A stretch of 64,000 nucleotides of DNA, from the NCBI GenBank assembly GCA_050330205.1, contig JBHJOA010000010.1, positions 1 through 64,000 of the forward strand, written 5' to 3'. The DNA comes from Pelagibius sp050330205. Its GTDB lineage: Bacteria > Pseudomonadota > Alphaproteobacteria > Kiloniellales > Kiloniellaceae. The notes under the pieces are model-generated. The model was not told where the DNA came from, did no database searches, and was given only the letters and a program-made list of their open reading frames with translations. Below are positions 7,140 through 19,324 of the stretch, one piece after another; position 1 is the first letter of the stretch, and every line of letters starts with the position of its first letter. The translations under genes were made by a program, and so were the position numbers.

Positions 7140-9267
7140 TGCCGCCGGCGCGCAGTCTCGTGGCGAGGGCCTGCAAGCCCAGTGAGACGGCCAGCCAGGC
7201 CACGACGAAGAGGGCGAAGAGGGCCATGTCCGTGGGAGACGGATCACTCAGGACGCGGCCGAGCTGATTGCCCAGAAGGGTGATCACGAGGATGCCCGGG
7301 GCCATGCCGAGCACGGTTCCAGCGAAGAAATCGAAGACGCGCACCTCGCTGGCCCCGGCGGCGAGATTGACGAAGCTGAAGGGCGCAATGGGCACCATGC
7401 GCACAGCCGCCACCGCAACCACGCCGCGCCGCGCCAGGGCGCGCACGATCCGGTTCATGCGCGTGCCGATCAGGTTGCGCAGCGGCTGGGCGCCGGCGGC
7501 GCGGCCGATCGCATAGGTCAGGCTGGCACTGAGCAGTGATCCGCCGAGCGCAAGGCCAAAGGCCGGCAGCGGCGCGTAGATCATGCCCGTCATGACGATC
7601 AGCACGGTCACCGGGAAGGCCACCAGCCCGCCGAGGAGGTAGGCGCCGAGTAGAACCACCGACATCCAAGGGCCGTCGCCGAGCGACTGCAGGGTCTGCT
7701 TGAGGGTCTCGGGGTCGGTGAACTCCGACAGCGGCGTGTAGCGCCACAGCGCGACCAGGGCGATCACCAGCAGGGCGACCGCGGCGAGACGCGCAACGCG
7801 AGAAATTGGCTGCTTGTCCCGGCGGCCGCCGAACATGTCGCCGACGAACTCCGGCGCTTCGATGGGGCGTTCGGGGTCGGCGATCTGGCCGACGGTGCGG
7901 CTCAGTTCGTCGGGCGGCGCGCCGTCCAGTGCGATGGGCCGCAGCCGGCGCGGTCCATCGCAGAGCCGCTCCACCGCCGCGAACAACGAGTCCTCGCGAG
8001 CCATCGCCTCGGCGACTTCCGCGGCATCGCGGCCGAGGTGCTCGCCGAGCAGGCGATGCAGCAGGCCGGAAATGGCGGCGCGCTCCCGCGCGTCGGCCGC
8101 TTCGACGGCGAGGTCGCATTCGCTGTCGGTGCCCATCGAGCGGTTGTTGAGGTTGGCGGAGCCGACGCGCAACAGACGGTCGTCGACGATCATTATCTTC
8201 GAATGAACCATGACCCCTTCGCCGGTGTCGTCGTCCGGAATCGCCGGAAACGACAGCTTCACGCGATCGTCGACCCCGGCCTCGGCCAGCCGGGCCATGA
8301 AGCGTCGCCGGCCGGCGTTCATGGAGCGCTCCTCCAGCCAGCTCTGGTGGACGTTCGGTGCCACGATGAGCACCTCGAGCGCCGGCTGCTCCCGCAGCCG
8401 GTCGATCAGCTCGGTACAGAAGCTCTCGGTCGTGAGAAACTGGTTTTCGATGTAGATGCGTTTCTCGGCTGCCTGGATGCTGCGCAGGAACAGAGTCTCG
8501 ACCTCGCGTACCTCCGGCTCGCCATCGTAAGGCGGCAGGGTGCGGGCGATGCCGATCCGGGTGTCCGTGAAGTCGGGCTCGAAACCGGCCGGCCAGGGAT
8601 CTCCCTCCGCCTTGGTCACCGGCAGGGTTTCACAGGCGGCGCGCCGCCAACGCCAGCGCACCAGCTCGCCGAGGGCGAGTGCTGCCTCGCCGTCGACCAT
8701 CATCTGGATGTCGTGAAAGGGCCGGTAGCCGGCGCCGCGCGGGTCCTTGCGCCGGGCGTGCTTTAGTTCATGACCGGAGGTGTCCCAGCGACGGATGGTG
8801 AGATCGAGGCCGCCGGAGAAGGCGAGGGCGTCATCGACCACCACGACCTTCTGGTGATGGCAGGCACCGATCGGCAGCACGTCGTCGAGGCAGACGGAAA
8901 TCTGCGGCGGCGACGTCCAGTCGAGCTTGACCGCCGGGAGCGGTTCGCGCTCCAGCGCGTAGAGGACCGAGTAGTCCCACAGCAGCAGGTGGATTCGCAG
9001 TTCGGGCCTTCGGCGCACCAGCTCGGTAAGGAAAGCGCCGAGAGCGACCGGCAGGTCGTCGCCGGTCTCGCCGTCGGGGCCGACCAGCGGCGTGCGGCTG
9101 TCGATGTCCCAGCCGACGATGAAGACCCGCCGCCGCGCGTTCACCAGGGCACGCCTCAACGCGAGGAAATAGTCGGCGCCGTCCACCAGTACACGGGCAC
9201 GGCGGCAGCCGGCGTGGCGCCAGCAGGTCTCGTCTTCCTGGAGGATCTGGGTCTTCTCGGCGGGCAT
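7132..9267 (-). CDS. Phospholipase D-like protein with C-terminal VTT (DedA/SNARE-associated) membrane domain
   Basis: 711 residues. Two HKD motifs: His138-Lys140-Asp145 (HHQKVVVVDD) and His355-Lys357-Asp362 (VHSKIMIVDD, followed by GSANLNNRSMG). From about residue 495 there is a membrane part with a VTT core (residues about 540-690, including FPVTVLIVMTG and the Gly-rich ALGGSLLSASLTYAIGR), as in DedA proteins and TMEM41B scramblases. The PLD half hydrolyses or exchanges phospholipid head groups and the VTT half may move lipids across the bilayer. It is co-transcribed with the EEP gene. Confidence 0.88.
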   Translation of the reverse strand: MPAEKTQILQEDETCWRHAGCRRARVLVDGADYFLALRRALVNARRRVFIVGWDIDSRTPLVGPDGETGDDLPVALGAFLTELVRRRPELRIHLLLWDYSVLYALEREPLPAVKLDWTSPPQISVCLDDVLPIGACHHQKVVVVDDALAFSGGLDLTIRRWDTSGHELKHARRKDPRGAGYRPFHDIQMMVDGEAALALGELVRWRWRRAACETLPVTKAEGDPWPAGFEPDFTDTRIGIARTLPPYDGEPEVREVETLFLRSIQAAEKRIYIENQFLTTESFCTELIDRLREQPALEVLIVAPNVHQSWLEERSMNAGRRRFMARLAEAGVDDRVKLSFPAIPDDDTGEGVMVHSKIMIVDDRLLRVGSANLNNRSMGTDSECDLAVEAADARERAAISGLLHRLLGEHLGRDAAEVAEAMAREDSLFAAVERLCDGPRRLRPIALDGAPPDELSRTVGQIADPERPIEAPEFVGDMFGGRRDKQPISRVARLAAVALLVIALVALWRYTPLSEFTDPETLKQTLQSLGDGPWMSVVLLGAYLLGGLVAFPVTVLIVMTGMIYAPLPAFGLALGGSLLSASLTYAIGRAAGAQPLRNLIGTRMNRIVRALARRGVVAVAAVRMVPIAPFSFVNLAAGASEVRVFDFFAGTVLGMAPGILVITLLGNQLGRVLSDPSPTDMALFALFVVAWLAVSLGLQALATRLRAGGNA

Positions 9268-9370
9268 AGTCCCCGGCAGGTTTCGGCAGGACGTCCGGCG
9301 CAGGCCGAATTGAAGAATAAACGCCGAAGTCCCCGGAAAGGTTCCCTACAGCACGCGGAAAGCAGCGGCG

Positions 9371-9403
9371 AAAAAGAAAAAGGGGCCGGACGGAGCCGGC
9401 CCC
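9371..9403 (-). terminator. Rho-independent terminator of groESL
   Basis: On the minus strand a GC-rich stem (GGGGCCGG/CCGGCCCC with a 6-nt loop) is followed by CTTTTTCTTTTT. It lies about 37 nt after the groL stop. Confidence 0.85.
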
Positions 9404-9439
9404 TCAAGGTCGATGCTTGGGTAACTGGATGGTTGGACT

Positions 9440-11077
<1,638 letters not shown>

Positions 11078-11109
11078 TTCAGCTCTCTCCTAAAGGGCTT
11101 CTCAGCGCG

Positions 11110-11424
11110 TTAAGCCGCCTTCTTGGCGGACTTGGTGCTCTCAAGCACGCCCATGATGTCGGACTCCTTCATGATCAACAGGTCCTGCCCGTCGATCTTC
11201 ACCTCGGTGCCCGACCACTTGCCGAACAGCACGGTGTCGCCGACCTTCACGTCCGGGGCGATCAGCTCGCCCTTGTCATTGCGGGCACCGGGCCCGACCG
11301 CCACGACCTCGCCCTGGCTGGGCTTTTCCTTGGCGGTGTCGGGAATGATGATCCCGCCGGCGGTCTTCTCATTTTCCTCGATCCGGCGGATCGCGACGCG
11401 ATCATGCAAAGGTCTGAAGCTCAT
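11110..11424 (-). CDS. groES: Co-chaperonin GroES (10 kDa)
   Basis: 104 residues. It starts MSFRPLHDRVAIRRIEENEKTAGG, contains the mobile loop GGIIIPDTAKEKPSQGEVVAVGPG, and has the VLFGKWSGTEVKIDG strand near the end. It caps the GroEL ring. The C-terminus is a little longer than the average GroES, with a basic tail (STKSAKKAA). It is first in the groESL operon, with a CIRCE operator about 35-60 nt upstream. Confidence 0.98.
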   Translation of the reverse strand: MSFRPLHDRVAIRRIEENEKTAGGIIIPDTAKEKPSQGEVVAVGPGARNDKGELIAPDVKVGDTVLFGKWSGTEVKIDGQDLLIMKESDIMGVLESTKSAKKAA

Positions 11425-11458
11425 GGGATTTTCCCCTGGTTGGATTATGCCTCTGTTG

Positions 11459-11485
11459 TTAGCACTCCCAATCGGCGAGTGCTAA
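11459..11485. promoter_or_regulatory. CIRCE operator (HrcA binding site) of groESL
   Basis: A perfect match to the CIRCE consensus: TTAGCACTC (11459-11467), a 9-nt spacer, and GAGTGCTAA (11477-11485). It lies in the groES leader. HrcA binds CIRCE and represses groESL in the absence of heat stress. No hrcA gene is in the window. Confidence 0.97.
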
Positions 11486-11617
11486 GCATCGCCCGATTTA
11501 GGCCCTTATCCGGGAGGTTTCAAGCCCTTTCGTCGGGAAATTCCGGAGGTCCCGCCGGATAGCGCGAGGGTGGTCGGAAAACCGCAGAAAACCGCGGATT
11601 TCGGGGCCGGCGATCGG

Positions 11618-12097
11618 TTACCGGTCCTGGCTGTCGATGGTGATGACGATGGTGCTGCCGGCGGCCTTGGCGCAGCCGTCGGCCAGGGCAATGGCGGCCG
11701 GGCCATTTCGCCAGGTGGTGACGCCGTCGGCCACGGTGTCGGGGGCGCCATGGATCCTGCTGAAGTCCCTGGCCGCGCTCTGCAGCTCGCGCCGGCAGGG
11801 GGCCTCGCCCTGGGTCGCCACCATGGAAAGGGCGATGCGGCGGAGGCTGTCGTTCGGCCCGAAGTCGGCGAGGACACTATATCCGGTGTTCAGGAAGCGC
11901 CGGTCGAAATAGCCGAGGCAGGTGCCCGGCGGGCAGCCGGGGTCGGACTTCGCGAGCGGCTCCGCCGCCAGCGCCTCGGCAATGGACATGCCAAGCCTCA
12001 AGTTCTGGTGACCGATGGCCGGGCCGTCCTGGGCGGGCGCCGGGAGCGGGAGGGAAACCAGGCACAGCCAAAAGCCCGCTGTAAGCAGCTTTTGCAT
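11618..12097 (-). CDS. Secreted protein of unknown function
   Basis: 159 residues. A clear Sec signal peptide (MQKLLTAGFWLCLVSLPLPAPAQ, cleavage probably after AQ at residue 23) is followed by a small soluble domain with four cysteines that could pair (CPPGTCLGYF, APCRREL, DGCAKAAG). I do not recognise the family. The conserved-looking LRLGMSIAEALA element resembles periplasmic proteins that start with a short beta/alpha unit. It stands alone, downstream of the groESL promoter region on the same strand as groESL. Confidence 0.6.
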   Translation of the reverse strand: MQKLLTAGFWLCLVSLPLPAPAQDGPAIGHQNLRLGMSIAEALAAEPLAKSDPGCPPGTCLGYFDRRFLNTGYSVLADFGPNDSLRRIALSMVATQGEAPCRRELQSAARDFSRIHGAPDTVADGVTTWRNGPAAIALADGCAKAAGSTIVITIDSQDR

Positions 12098-12185
12098 CCT
12101 CGTCGCTCCTGAAGTCCGGTGGGCACCGCCGAAGCGGTGGACGCGGACCGTACTCCACTTCCCGGCCTCAACAAAGCGTCATGGC

Positions 12186-13097
12186 TCAGGCGGGGACGAT
12201 GGCGCCCCGGGTGGCGATGACGCGGGCGGCCAGGCGGTGGCCGGCCCGGGCGGCCACTTCGGCCGTTTCGCCGGTCAGGCGGGCCGCCAGGTAGGCGGCA
12301 TTGAAGGAATCGCCGGCCGCGGTGGTGTCCACGGGGTGGGCGACGGACTCGCCGGGAACCCAGGCCTGCCGCCCCTCGAGGCTGATCAGGCAGGGCTCCC
12401 CGCCGCGCTTCACCGCCACCTCGCCGACACCGAGGCCGTGCAGCCGGACGGCGGTTGCCTCGGGGTCGGGGTCGCCGAAGAGGGTGGCCTCGTCCTCGAA
12501 GGTCGGCAGCGCGACGTCGGCGAAACGCAGGGTACGGGCGACGGCCTCCTGCGCCGTGGCGCGGTCGGGCCACAGGCGCGGGCGATAGTTGGTGTCGAAG
12601 GCGATGCGGACGCCGCCGTCACGCAGCCTCGCCAGGAGCGTCAGGAGCCTTTCGCGGGATTCGCCCTCCAGAATGGCGAGGGTGATGCCGGAAAGGTAGA
12701 CGAGGTCGAAGCCGGCGAGGCCGTCGGCCAGGGTCTCGGGCCGGCCGTCGCAAAGCAGTTCGCGCGCCGCGGCTGCGCTGCGCCAGTAATGGAAGCTGCG
12801 TTCGCCGGAGGCGGCGGTACGGATGATGTAGAGCCCCGGCAGGCGGCCGGGCAGCCGGACCACCAGTCCGGTGTTGACGCCCTCGGCCTGCCAGCCGGCC
12901 AACATCTCGTCGCTGAAGGGATCGTCGCCCAGGGCGGTCACGTAGTGCACTTCGGCGGCGCTGTCCCTGAGGCTGCGTGCCAGATAAACCGCCGTGTTCA
13001 GGGTGTCGCCGCCGAAAGTACGGCGCATCCCGCCGTCCGCCGCGGCGGTGTCCGACAACTCGATCATGCACTCGCCGATGCTCGCGATGCGCAGCAT
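12186..13097 (-). CDS. kdgK: 2-keto-3-deoxygluconate kinase-like PfkB sugar kinase
   Basis: 303 residues from ATG 13097 (MLRIASIGECMIELSD). KDG kinase features are present: RRTFGGDTLNTAVYLARSL at the sugar site, an internal FDTNYRPRLW block, and the ATP-site DTTAAGDSFNAAYLAARL with catalytic Asp. KDG kinase makes 2-keto-3-deoxy-6-phosphogluconate for the Entner-Doudoroff route. No aldolase or uronate gene is adjacent, so the substrate call rests on motifs. Upstream extension to 13166 lacks homologous character. Confidence 0.82.
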   Translation of the reverse strand: MLRIASIGECMIELSDTAAADGGMRRTFGGDTLNTAVYLARSLRDSAAEVHYVTALGDDPFSDEMLAGWQAEGVNTGLVVRLPGRLPGLYIIRTAASGERSFHYWRSAAAARELLCDGRPETLADGLAGFDLVYLSGITLAILEGESRERLLTLLARLRDGGVRIAFDTNYRPRLWPDRATAQEAVARTLRFADVALPTFEDEATLFGDPDPEATAVRLHGLGVGEVAVKRGGEPCLISLEGRQAWVPGESVAHPVDTTAAGDSFNAAYLAARLTGETAEVAARAGHRLAARVIATRGAIVPA

Positions 13098-13204
13098 CCC
13101 TGGTCCCCGCGAAATTCGCCTTGCCGTTGCGCTCCAGGCAATAGCTGCCGGCGGAGTCCCAGGCAAGGGGGCTGTGGCTTTCGGCCACAGGGAAGCGGGT
13201 CGGA

Positions 13205-13441
13205 TCAGGCGGCGTCGCTGGTCGTCGTTTCGTTGACGGTCGGGGCGGGAGAGAGCCGGCGGCGACCCAGCGCGATGGCCTGCAGCAGGTCGGGCAGCGA
13301 CAGGCCGTCACGGCGCAGCACGGCGTGGATGAGGGGATCGCCCAGCAGATCCTGCACCGCGGGTTCTCCGGCGATCCAGGTGCCGGTCTCCGGGACAGGA
13401 TGTTCGTTCTGCAGTTTCAGCACGGCGCGCTGCTCGATCAT
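13205..13441 (-). CDS. Small protein of unknown function
   Basis: 78 residues with plausible coding composition: MIEQRAVLKLQNEHPVPETG, then an acidic/hydrophobic helix DPLIHAVLRRDGLSLPDLLQAI and a charged tail. It is not recognised. It lies about 107 nt upstream of the KDG kinase start on the same strand, so it may be its leader gene. It begins just after an AT-rich, promoter-like stretch (13480-13590). Confidence 0.5.
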   Translation of the reverse strand: MIEQRAVLKLQNEHPVPETGTWIAGEPAVQDLLGDPLIHAVLRRDGLSLPDLLQAIALGRRRLSPAPTVNETTTSDAA

Positions 13442-13581
13442 AGGGCCTCACCTTCCGTCTCGTTTGGTCCCGATGGGACACTTGTTGGCGATCGAAGTTC
13501 CCCCGTCTCCGCCCGTCTTCATATTGGTCTTCTTGCGTTTAAGTGACCTGATTTATCTGTGACATTTTGTATAAATTTCAA

Positions 13582-13873
13582 GTTCCTATGGCCGAAGCGT
13601 CGTCGTCCGACGCGCTGGGTCGTGCTCGCGCGAAATTGTCATCGCGCCGCCACATTCCCCTAACAATCGCCGGGTAGCGTCGTCGGTGTCGCGGTCGTGC
13701 CCGGCTTCTTCCGGCCCCCTCCGGGTTGACGGTCTCCACGCCGTTGCCGGGTCGCTGCGACATCGAGGACTTCATGGTCCGGTCTCCGCCCCAGAACCGG
13801 GACATGGCCTCGCAGTGGTTCAAGATCCCTAGCCGCACTTACCGGGCCCGCCGTGGGCCCGGTTTTCTTTTTT
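13582..13873 (+). ncRNA. Candidate structured non-coding RNA ending in an orphan terminator
   Basis: The 616 nt between 13441 and the nucleoside transporter gene hold no convincing gene. A -10-like TATAAA (13570-13575) is followed by a perfect hairpin GCGTCG-TCGTC-CGACGC (13597-13613). A long imperfect hairpin has base CTGCGA/TCGCAG and apex GTCCGGT/ACCGGGAC (about 13755-13815), and a strong terminator closes the stretch. A plus-strand terminator with no plus-strand gene before it suggests a small RNA gene. I could not match it to 6S RNA, SRP RNA, tmRNA or RNase P, and the 5' end is a guess. Confidence 0.3.
13841..13873 (+). terminator. Rho-independent terminator without an obvious upstream gene
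   Basis: Perfect 9-bp stem ACCGGGCCC / GGGCCCGGT with a GCCGT loop, followed by TTTCTTTTTTG. It is oriented plus, upstream of the nucleoside transporter operon. Confidence 0.75.
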
Positions 13874-14057
13874 GTCCCCAGCCCGGGCGCTCCTGCGGCA
13901 GGGCGAAAGCGCGCCGGAATACAGGCACTTTCAACTGGCGCTTCCGGCCGATCGTGATAGCGTAGAATCTTGTGCGCGGCGGTTGTGGCGGCTCTTGCGG
14001 CCGGCCGCCGCCAATGCGAAACGAAGCGAACAACAAGAACTCAGGCGAGGCATCTTC

Positions 14058-15053
14058 ATGTTACGCAAAGTCACGGCCGCGGCTGCGGCCCTGGTGGTTT
14101 CCGCTTCCATGGCCACGGCGGCGGAGATCTCTCCGGCGGTGGTCTTCGACATGGGCGGCAAATTCGACAAGTCCTTCAACGAGGGCGTCTACAACGGCGT
14201 CGAGCAGTTCAAGAAGGAAACCGGTATCGATTACCGCGAGTTCGAGGTCACCAACGAAACCCAGCGCGAACAGGCGCTGCGGCGTATGGCCCAGCGCGGC
14301 GCCGACCCGGTGATCGGCGTCGGCTTCGCCCAGGCACCGGCGATGGAAAAGGTCGCCACGGAATTCCCCAATACCCGCTTTGCCATCATCGACGCGGTGG
14401 TGGACCTGCCCAACGTCCGCTCCATCGTGTTCAAGGAGCACGAGGGCTCGTTCCTGGTCGGCATGGTCGCCGCCATGAAATCGGCCAGCGGCAAGGTCGG
14501 CTTCGTCGGCGGCATGGATATTCCGCTGATCCGCAAGTTCGCCTGCGGCTACGAACAGGGCGCCAAGCACGTGAGTGCCGATATCGAGGTGGTGCAGAAC
14601 ATGACCGGCACCACGCCCTCGGCATGGAACGACCCGACCCGCGGGGCGGAGCTCGCCAAGAGCCAGTTCGACCGCGGTGTCGACGTCATCTACGCGGCGG
14701 CCGGCGGCACCGGCGTCGGCGTCTACCAGACCGCCGAGGACAGCGGCAAGCTGGCGATCGGAGTCGACTCGAACCAGAACTACCTGCATCCCGGCACCAT
14801 GCTGACGTCGATGCTGAAGCGCGTCGACGTGGCCGCTTACAAGGCCTTCAAGGACGCCCAGGAGGACAACTGGACTTCCGGTATCCAGGTGCTGGGATTG
14901 GCCGAGGACGGCGTCGGCTGGGCGCTCGACGAATACAACCAGGACCTGGTGAGCGAGGACATGAAGGCCAAGGTCACCGAGGCCGCCGCGGAGATCGTTG
15001 CCGGCCGGCTGCAGGTCCACGACTACACCGCCGACAACAGCTGCGCCTACTAG
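14058..15053 (+). CDS. BMP-family (PnrA-like) nucleoside ABC transporter substrate-binding protein
   Basis: 331 residues from ATG 14058. Signal peptide at residues 1-22 (ends ASMATAAE). The mature domain begins SPAVVFDMGGKFDKSFNEG, the hallmark of BMP/PnrA/Med proteins, with the ligand-site AAAGGTGVGVYQTA and GVDSNQNYLHPG blocks. BMP proteins bind purine and other nucleosides in the periplasm and deliver them to ABC permeases. It is the first gene of a co-directional run through 24.7 kb: the next genes encode the matching ATPase and two permeases, followed by nucleoside catabolic enzymes. Confidence 0.92.
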   Translation: MLRKVTAAAAALVVSASMATAAEISPAVVFDMGGKFDKSFNEGVYNGVEQFKKETGIDYREFEVTNETQREQALRRMAQRGADPVIGVGFAQAPAMEKVATEFPNTRFAIIDAVVDLPNVRSIVFKEHEGSFLVGMVAAMKSASGKVGFVGGMDIPLIRKFACGYEQGAKHVSADIEVVQNMTGTTPSAWNDPTRGAELAKSQFDRGVDVIYAAAGGTGVGVYQTAEDSGKLAIGVDSNQNYLHPGTMLTSMLKRVDVAAYKAFKDAQEDNWTSGIQVLGLAEDGVGWALDEYNQDLVSEDMKAKVTEAAAEIVAGRLQVHDYTADNSCAY

Positions 15054-15108
15054 GCTGCCGGCCCGGTCCCGCGTTTCCGCGCGGGGCCGGGCGGCGGCGG
15101 GAACTATC

Positions 15109-16739
<1,631 letters not shown>

Positions 16740-16743
<4 letters not shown>

Positions 16744-17870
16744 CCGTGGCGGCCGGCAAGATCCCGCGCTGGGTCGACGTGGCCCTGATCCCGCTGATCA
16801 ACATCGCGCTCGCCTTCCTGGTCTCCGGCGTCATTCTCTGGTTCATCGGCGTCGATCCGCTGCAGGCGGTGGAGATCATCCTCTACGGCGCCTTCGGCTA
16901 CGACCTGGCGATCGGCTATACCCTCTACTACACCACCAACTTCGTGTTCACCGGCCTCGCCGTGGCCGTCGCCTTCCATGCCGGCCTCTTCAACATCGGC
17001 GGCGAGGGACAGGCCTACATCGGCGGGCTGGGCGTGGGCCTCGGCATCCTGCTGGTCGATTCGACGCTGCCGTTCCTGGCGATCCTGCCGCTGGCGATCC
17101 TGCTGTCGGCGGCCTTCGGCGCCGCCTGGGCGGCGGTTCCCGCGTACCTGCAGGCTTACCGCGGCAGCCACATCGTCATCACCACCATCATGTTCAACTT
17201 CATCGCCGCGGCACTGATGGTCTACCTGATGGTGAACGTGCTGATCGAGCCCGGTTCGATGTCGCCGGAGAGCCGGGAGTTCGCGCGCGCCGGGCATCTG
17301 CCCTTCATGCACGAGGTGGCGGCCTGGTTCGGCCTGCGGCTGACGCCCTCGCCGCTGAACCTCTCCGTGGTCTGGGCGGCGGCCTGCTGCGTGCTGGTCT
17401 GGATCTTCATCTGGCACACGCGCTGGGGCTATGAGATCCGCACGGTGGGCGCCAACGAGACGGCGGCGATCTACGCCGGCATCGACCCGCGGCGGGTGAT
17501 CATGCTGGCGATGTGCCTCTCCGGCGCGCTGGCCGGTTTCGTCGGCATCAACGAGGTGATGGGGGTGCACCACCGGCTGCTGCTGAACTTTACCGCCGGC
17601 TACGGCTTCACCGGCATCGCGGTGGCGCTGATGGGCCGCAACCATCCCGTCGGCATCGTGTTGGCCAGCCTGCTGTTCGGCATGCTCTACCAGGGCGGCG
17701 CCGAGCTCGCCTTCGAGGTGCCGCAGGTGAGCCGCGAGATCGTGGTGACCATCCAGGGCCTGGTGATCCTGTTCTCCGGCGCCCTGGCCTACATGATGCG
17801 CGGGCCCGTCGAGCGCGGTTACCTGCGGCTCTTCGGCGGCGCGTCGCGCTCGGCGGCACAGGAGGCTTAG
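16740..17870 (+). CDS. Nucleoside ABC transporter permease, subunit 1 (NupP type)
   Basis: 376 residues, with 8-10 hydrophobic segments. Family landmarks are FHAGLFNIGGEGQAYIGGLG (key residues FNIGGEGQ), the EAA-like GANETAAIYAGID, and GYGFTGIAVALMGRNHP. This is the larger of two heteromeric permeases in BMP-type systems. It overlaps the ATPase by 4 nt and leaves 6 nt to the second permease, a tight operon. Confidence 0.93.
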
Positions 17871-17876
17871 GCAGGC

Positions 17877-18851
17877 ATGTCGGAGTTCCTCTTCAACCTG
17901 CTGCTCATCTTCGATGCCACGCTGCGCGTCGCCACGCCGCTGGTGTTCTGCGCCATGGCCGGCCTGTTCTCGGAGCGCTCCGGCGTCATCGACATCGGCC
18001 TCGAAGGCAAGATGCTGGCGGCCGCCTTCGCCGCGGCCAGCATGGCGGCGGTGACCGGCTCCGCCTGGCTGGCGCTGGGCGCCGGCATCGCGGTGTCCGT
18101 CGCGCTGGCGCTGCTGCATGGCTTTGCCTGCATCACCCACCGCGGCGACCAGGTGGTCAGCGGCGTCGCCATCAACATCCTGGTTTCCGGCCTCACGGTG
18201 GTGCTCGGTATCGCCTGGTTCGCGCGCGGCGGCCAGACGCCGTCGGTGCCCAACAGCGCCCGCTTCACGCCGATCACCTGGCCGGGCGCCGAGGCGATGT
18301 CGAATGTGCCGGTCATCGGCGCCGTTTACAGCGAACTTCTCTCCGGCCACAACCTTCTGGTCTACCTCGCCTTCGCGGCGGTGCCGCTGACCTGGTGGGT
18401 GGTCTACCGCACGCGCTTCGGATTGCGGCTGCGGGCGGTCGGCGAGAATCCGGGCGCCGTCGACACCGCGGGTATCTCGGTGGCCTTCCTGCGCTATCGC
18501 GCGGTGCTCTGCGCGGGCCTGCTCTGCGGCTTCGCCGGCACCTACCTCTCCATCGCCCAGAACGCCGCCTTCGTGCGCGAGATGACCGCGGGGCAGGGCT
18601 ACATCGCCCTGGCGGCGCTGATCTTCGGCAAGTGGCGGCCGCTGCCGGCGATGCTGGCCTGCCTGATGTTCGGATTTCTCGACGCCGCGGCGATCCGCCT
18701 GCAGGGCGTGGTGCTGCCGGTGATCGGGCCGATCCCGGTGCAGCTCATCCAGGCGCTGCCCTATGTGATGACCGTGGTGCTGCTGGCCGGCTTCATCGGC
18801 CGGGCGATCGCGCCCAAGGCGATCGGCAGGCCCTATGTCAAGGAACGCTAG
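17877..18851 (+). CDS. Nucleoside ABC transporter permease, subunit 2 (NupQ type)
   Basis: 324 residues, polytopic. The family elements ATPLVFCAMAGLFSERSGVIDIG and LEGKMLAAAF (key residues SERSGVIDIGLEG), RAVGENPGAVDTAGI, and GQGYIALAALIFGKWRP match the shorter partner permease of BMP-linked importers. With the preceding three genes it completes a full nucleoside ABC importer. The cytidine deaminase gene follows after 37 nt. Confidence 0.93.
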   Translation: MSEFLFNLLLIFDATLRVATPLVFCAMAGLFSERSGVIDIGLEGKMLAAAFAAASMAAVTGSAWLALGAGIAVSVALALLHGFACITHRGDQVVSGVAINILVSGLTVVLGIAWFARGGQTPSVPNSARFTPITWPGAEAMSNVPVIGAVYSELLSGHNLLVYLAFAAVPLTWWVVYRTRFGLRLRAVGENPGAVDTAGISVAFLRYRAVLCAGLLCGFAGTYLSIAQNAAFVREMTAGQGYIALAALIFGKWRPLPAMLACLMFGFLDAAAIRLQGVVLPVIGPIPVQLIQALPYVMTVVLLAGFIGRAIAPKAIGRPYVKER

Positions 18852-18888
18852 GTGCTTGCATGACGTTGACCGGTAAGGGAGGCTCGCA

Positions 18889-19311
18889 ATGAGCGCGGAT
18901 CTGGTGGCGGCGGCGGTCGCGGCCATGGCCAGGGCCTACGCGCCCTATTCCAGGTTCCCCGTGGGGGCCGCGGTGCGCGGGCCGAGCGGGGCGGTCTATG
19001 CCGGCTGCAATGTCGAGAATGCCGCCTATCCGCAGGGCTGCTGCGCCGAGGCCTCGGCGATCTCCGCCCTGGTGAGCGGCGGCGAGACGCGGATCACCGA
19101 GGTCGCGGTCGCCGGCGGCGGCGACAAGCTGGTGACGCCCTGCGGCGGCTGCCGCCAGCGGATCCGGGAGTTCGCGGCCGAGGACGTCAGGATCCACCTC
19201 TGCGGGCCGGAGGGGCTGCGCCGCACGGTGACCCTCGGCGAGTTGCTGCCGCTGTCCTTCGGGCCCGACAACCTCAAGGACGACAACCTGGCGGCCGGGA
19301 GCCGCGACTAG
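18889..19311 (+). CDS. cdd: Cytidine deaminase
   Basis: 140 residues. Zinc ligands and the catalytic Glu lie in the CAEASAI motif, with PCGGCRQRIREF supplying the other two Cys. Substrate residues are in the CNVENAAYPQ block, and the N-terminal YAPYSRFPVGAA is also typical. The enzyme converts (deoxy)cytidine to (deoxy)uridine in the cytoplasm, preparing pyrimidine nucleosides for the phosphorylase encoded downstream. RBS gggaggctcgca lies before the ATG. Confidence 0.95.
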   Translation: MSADLVAAAVAAMARAYAPYSRFPVGAAVRGPSGAVYAGCNVENAAYPQGCCAEASAISALVSGGETRITEVAVAGGGDKLVTPCGGCRQRIREFAAEDVRIHLCGPEGLRRTVTLGELLPLSFGPDNLKDDNLAAGSRD

Positions 19312-19324
19312 GAGCAGGCGACAG

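Noticed and set aside
13578..13838. An 86-residue minus-strand frame in the gene-free stretch
   Set aside because: Low-complexity Arg/Asp-rich translation, no RBS, overlaps the hairpins.
13582..13873. 6S RNA, SRP RNA, tmRNA or RNase P identity for the candidate ncRNA
   Set aside because: I could not find the conserved motifs of any of these RNAs, so it is left unnamed.
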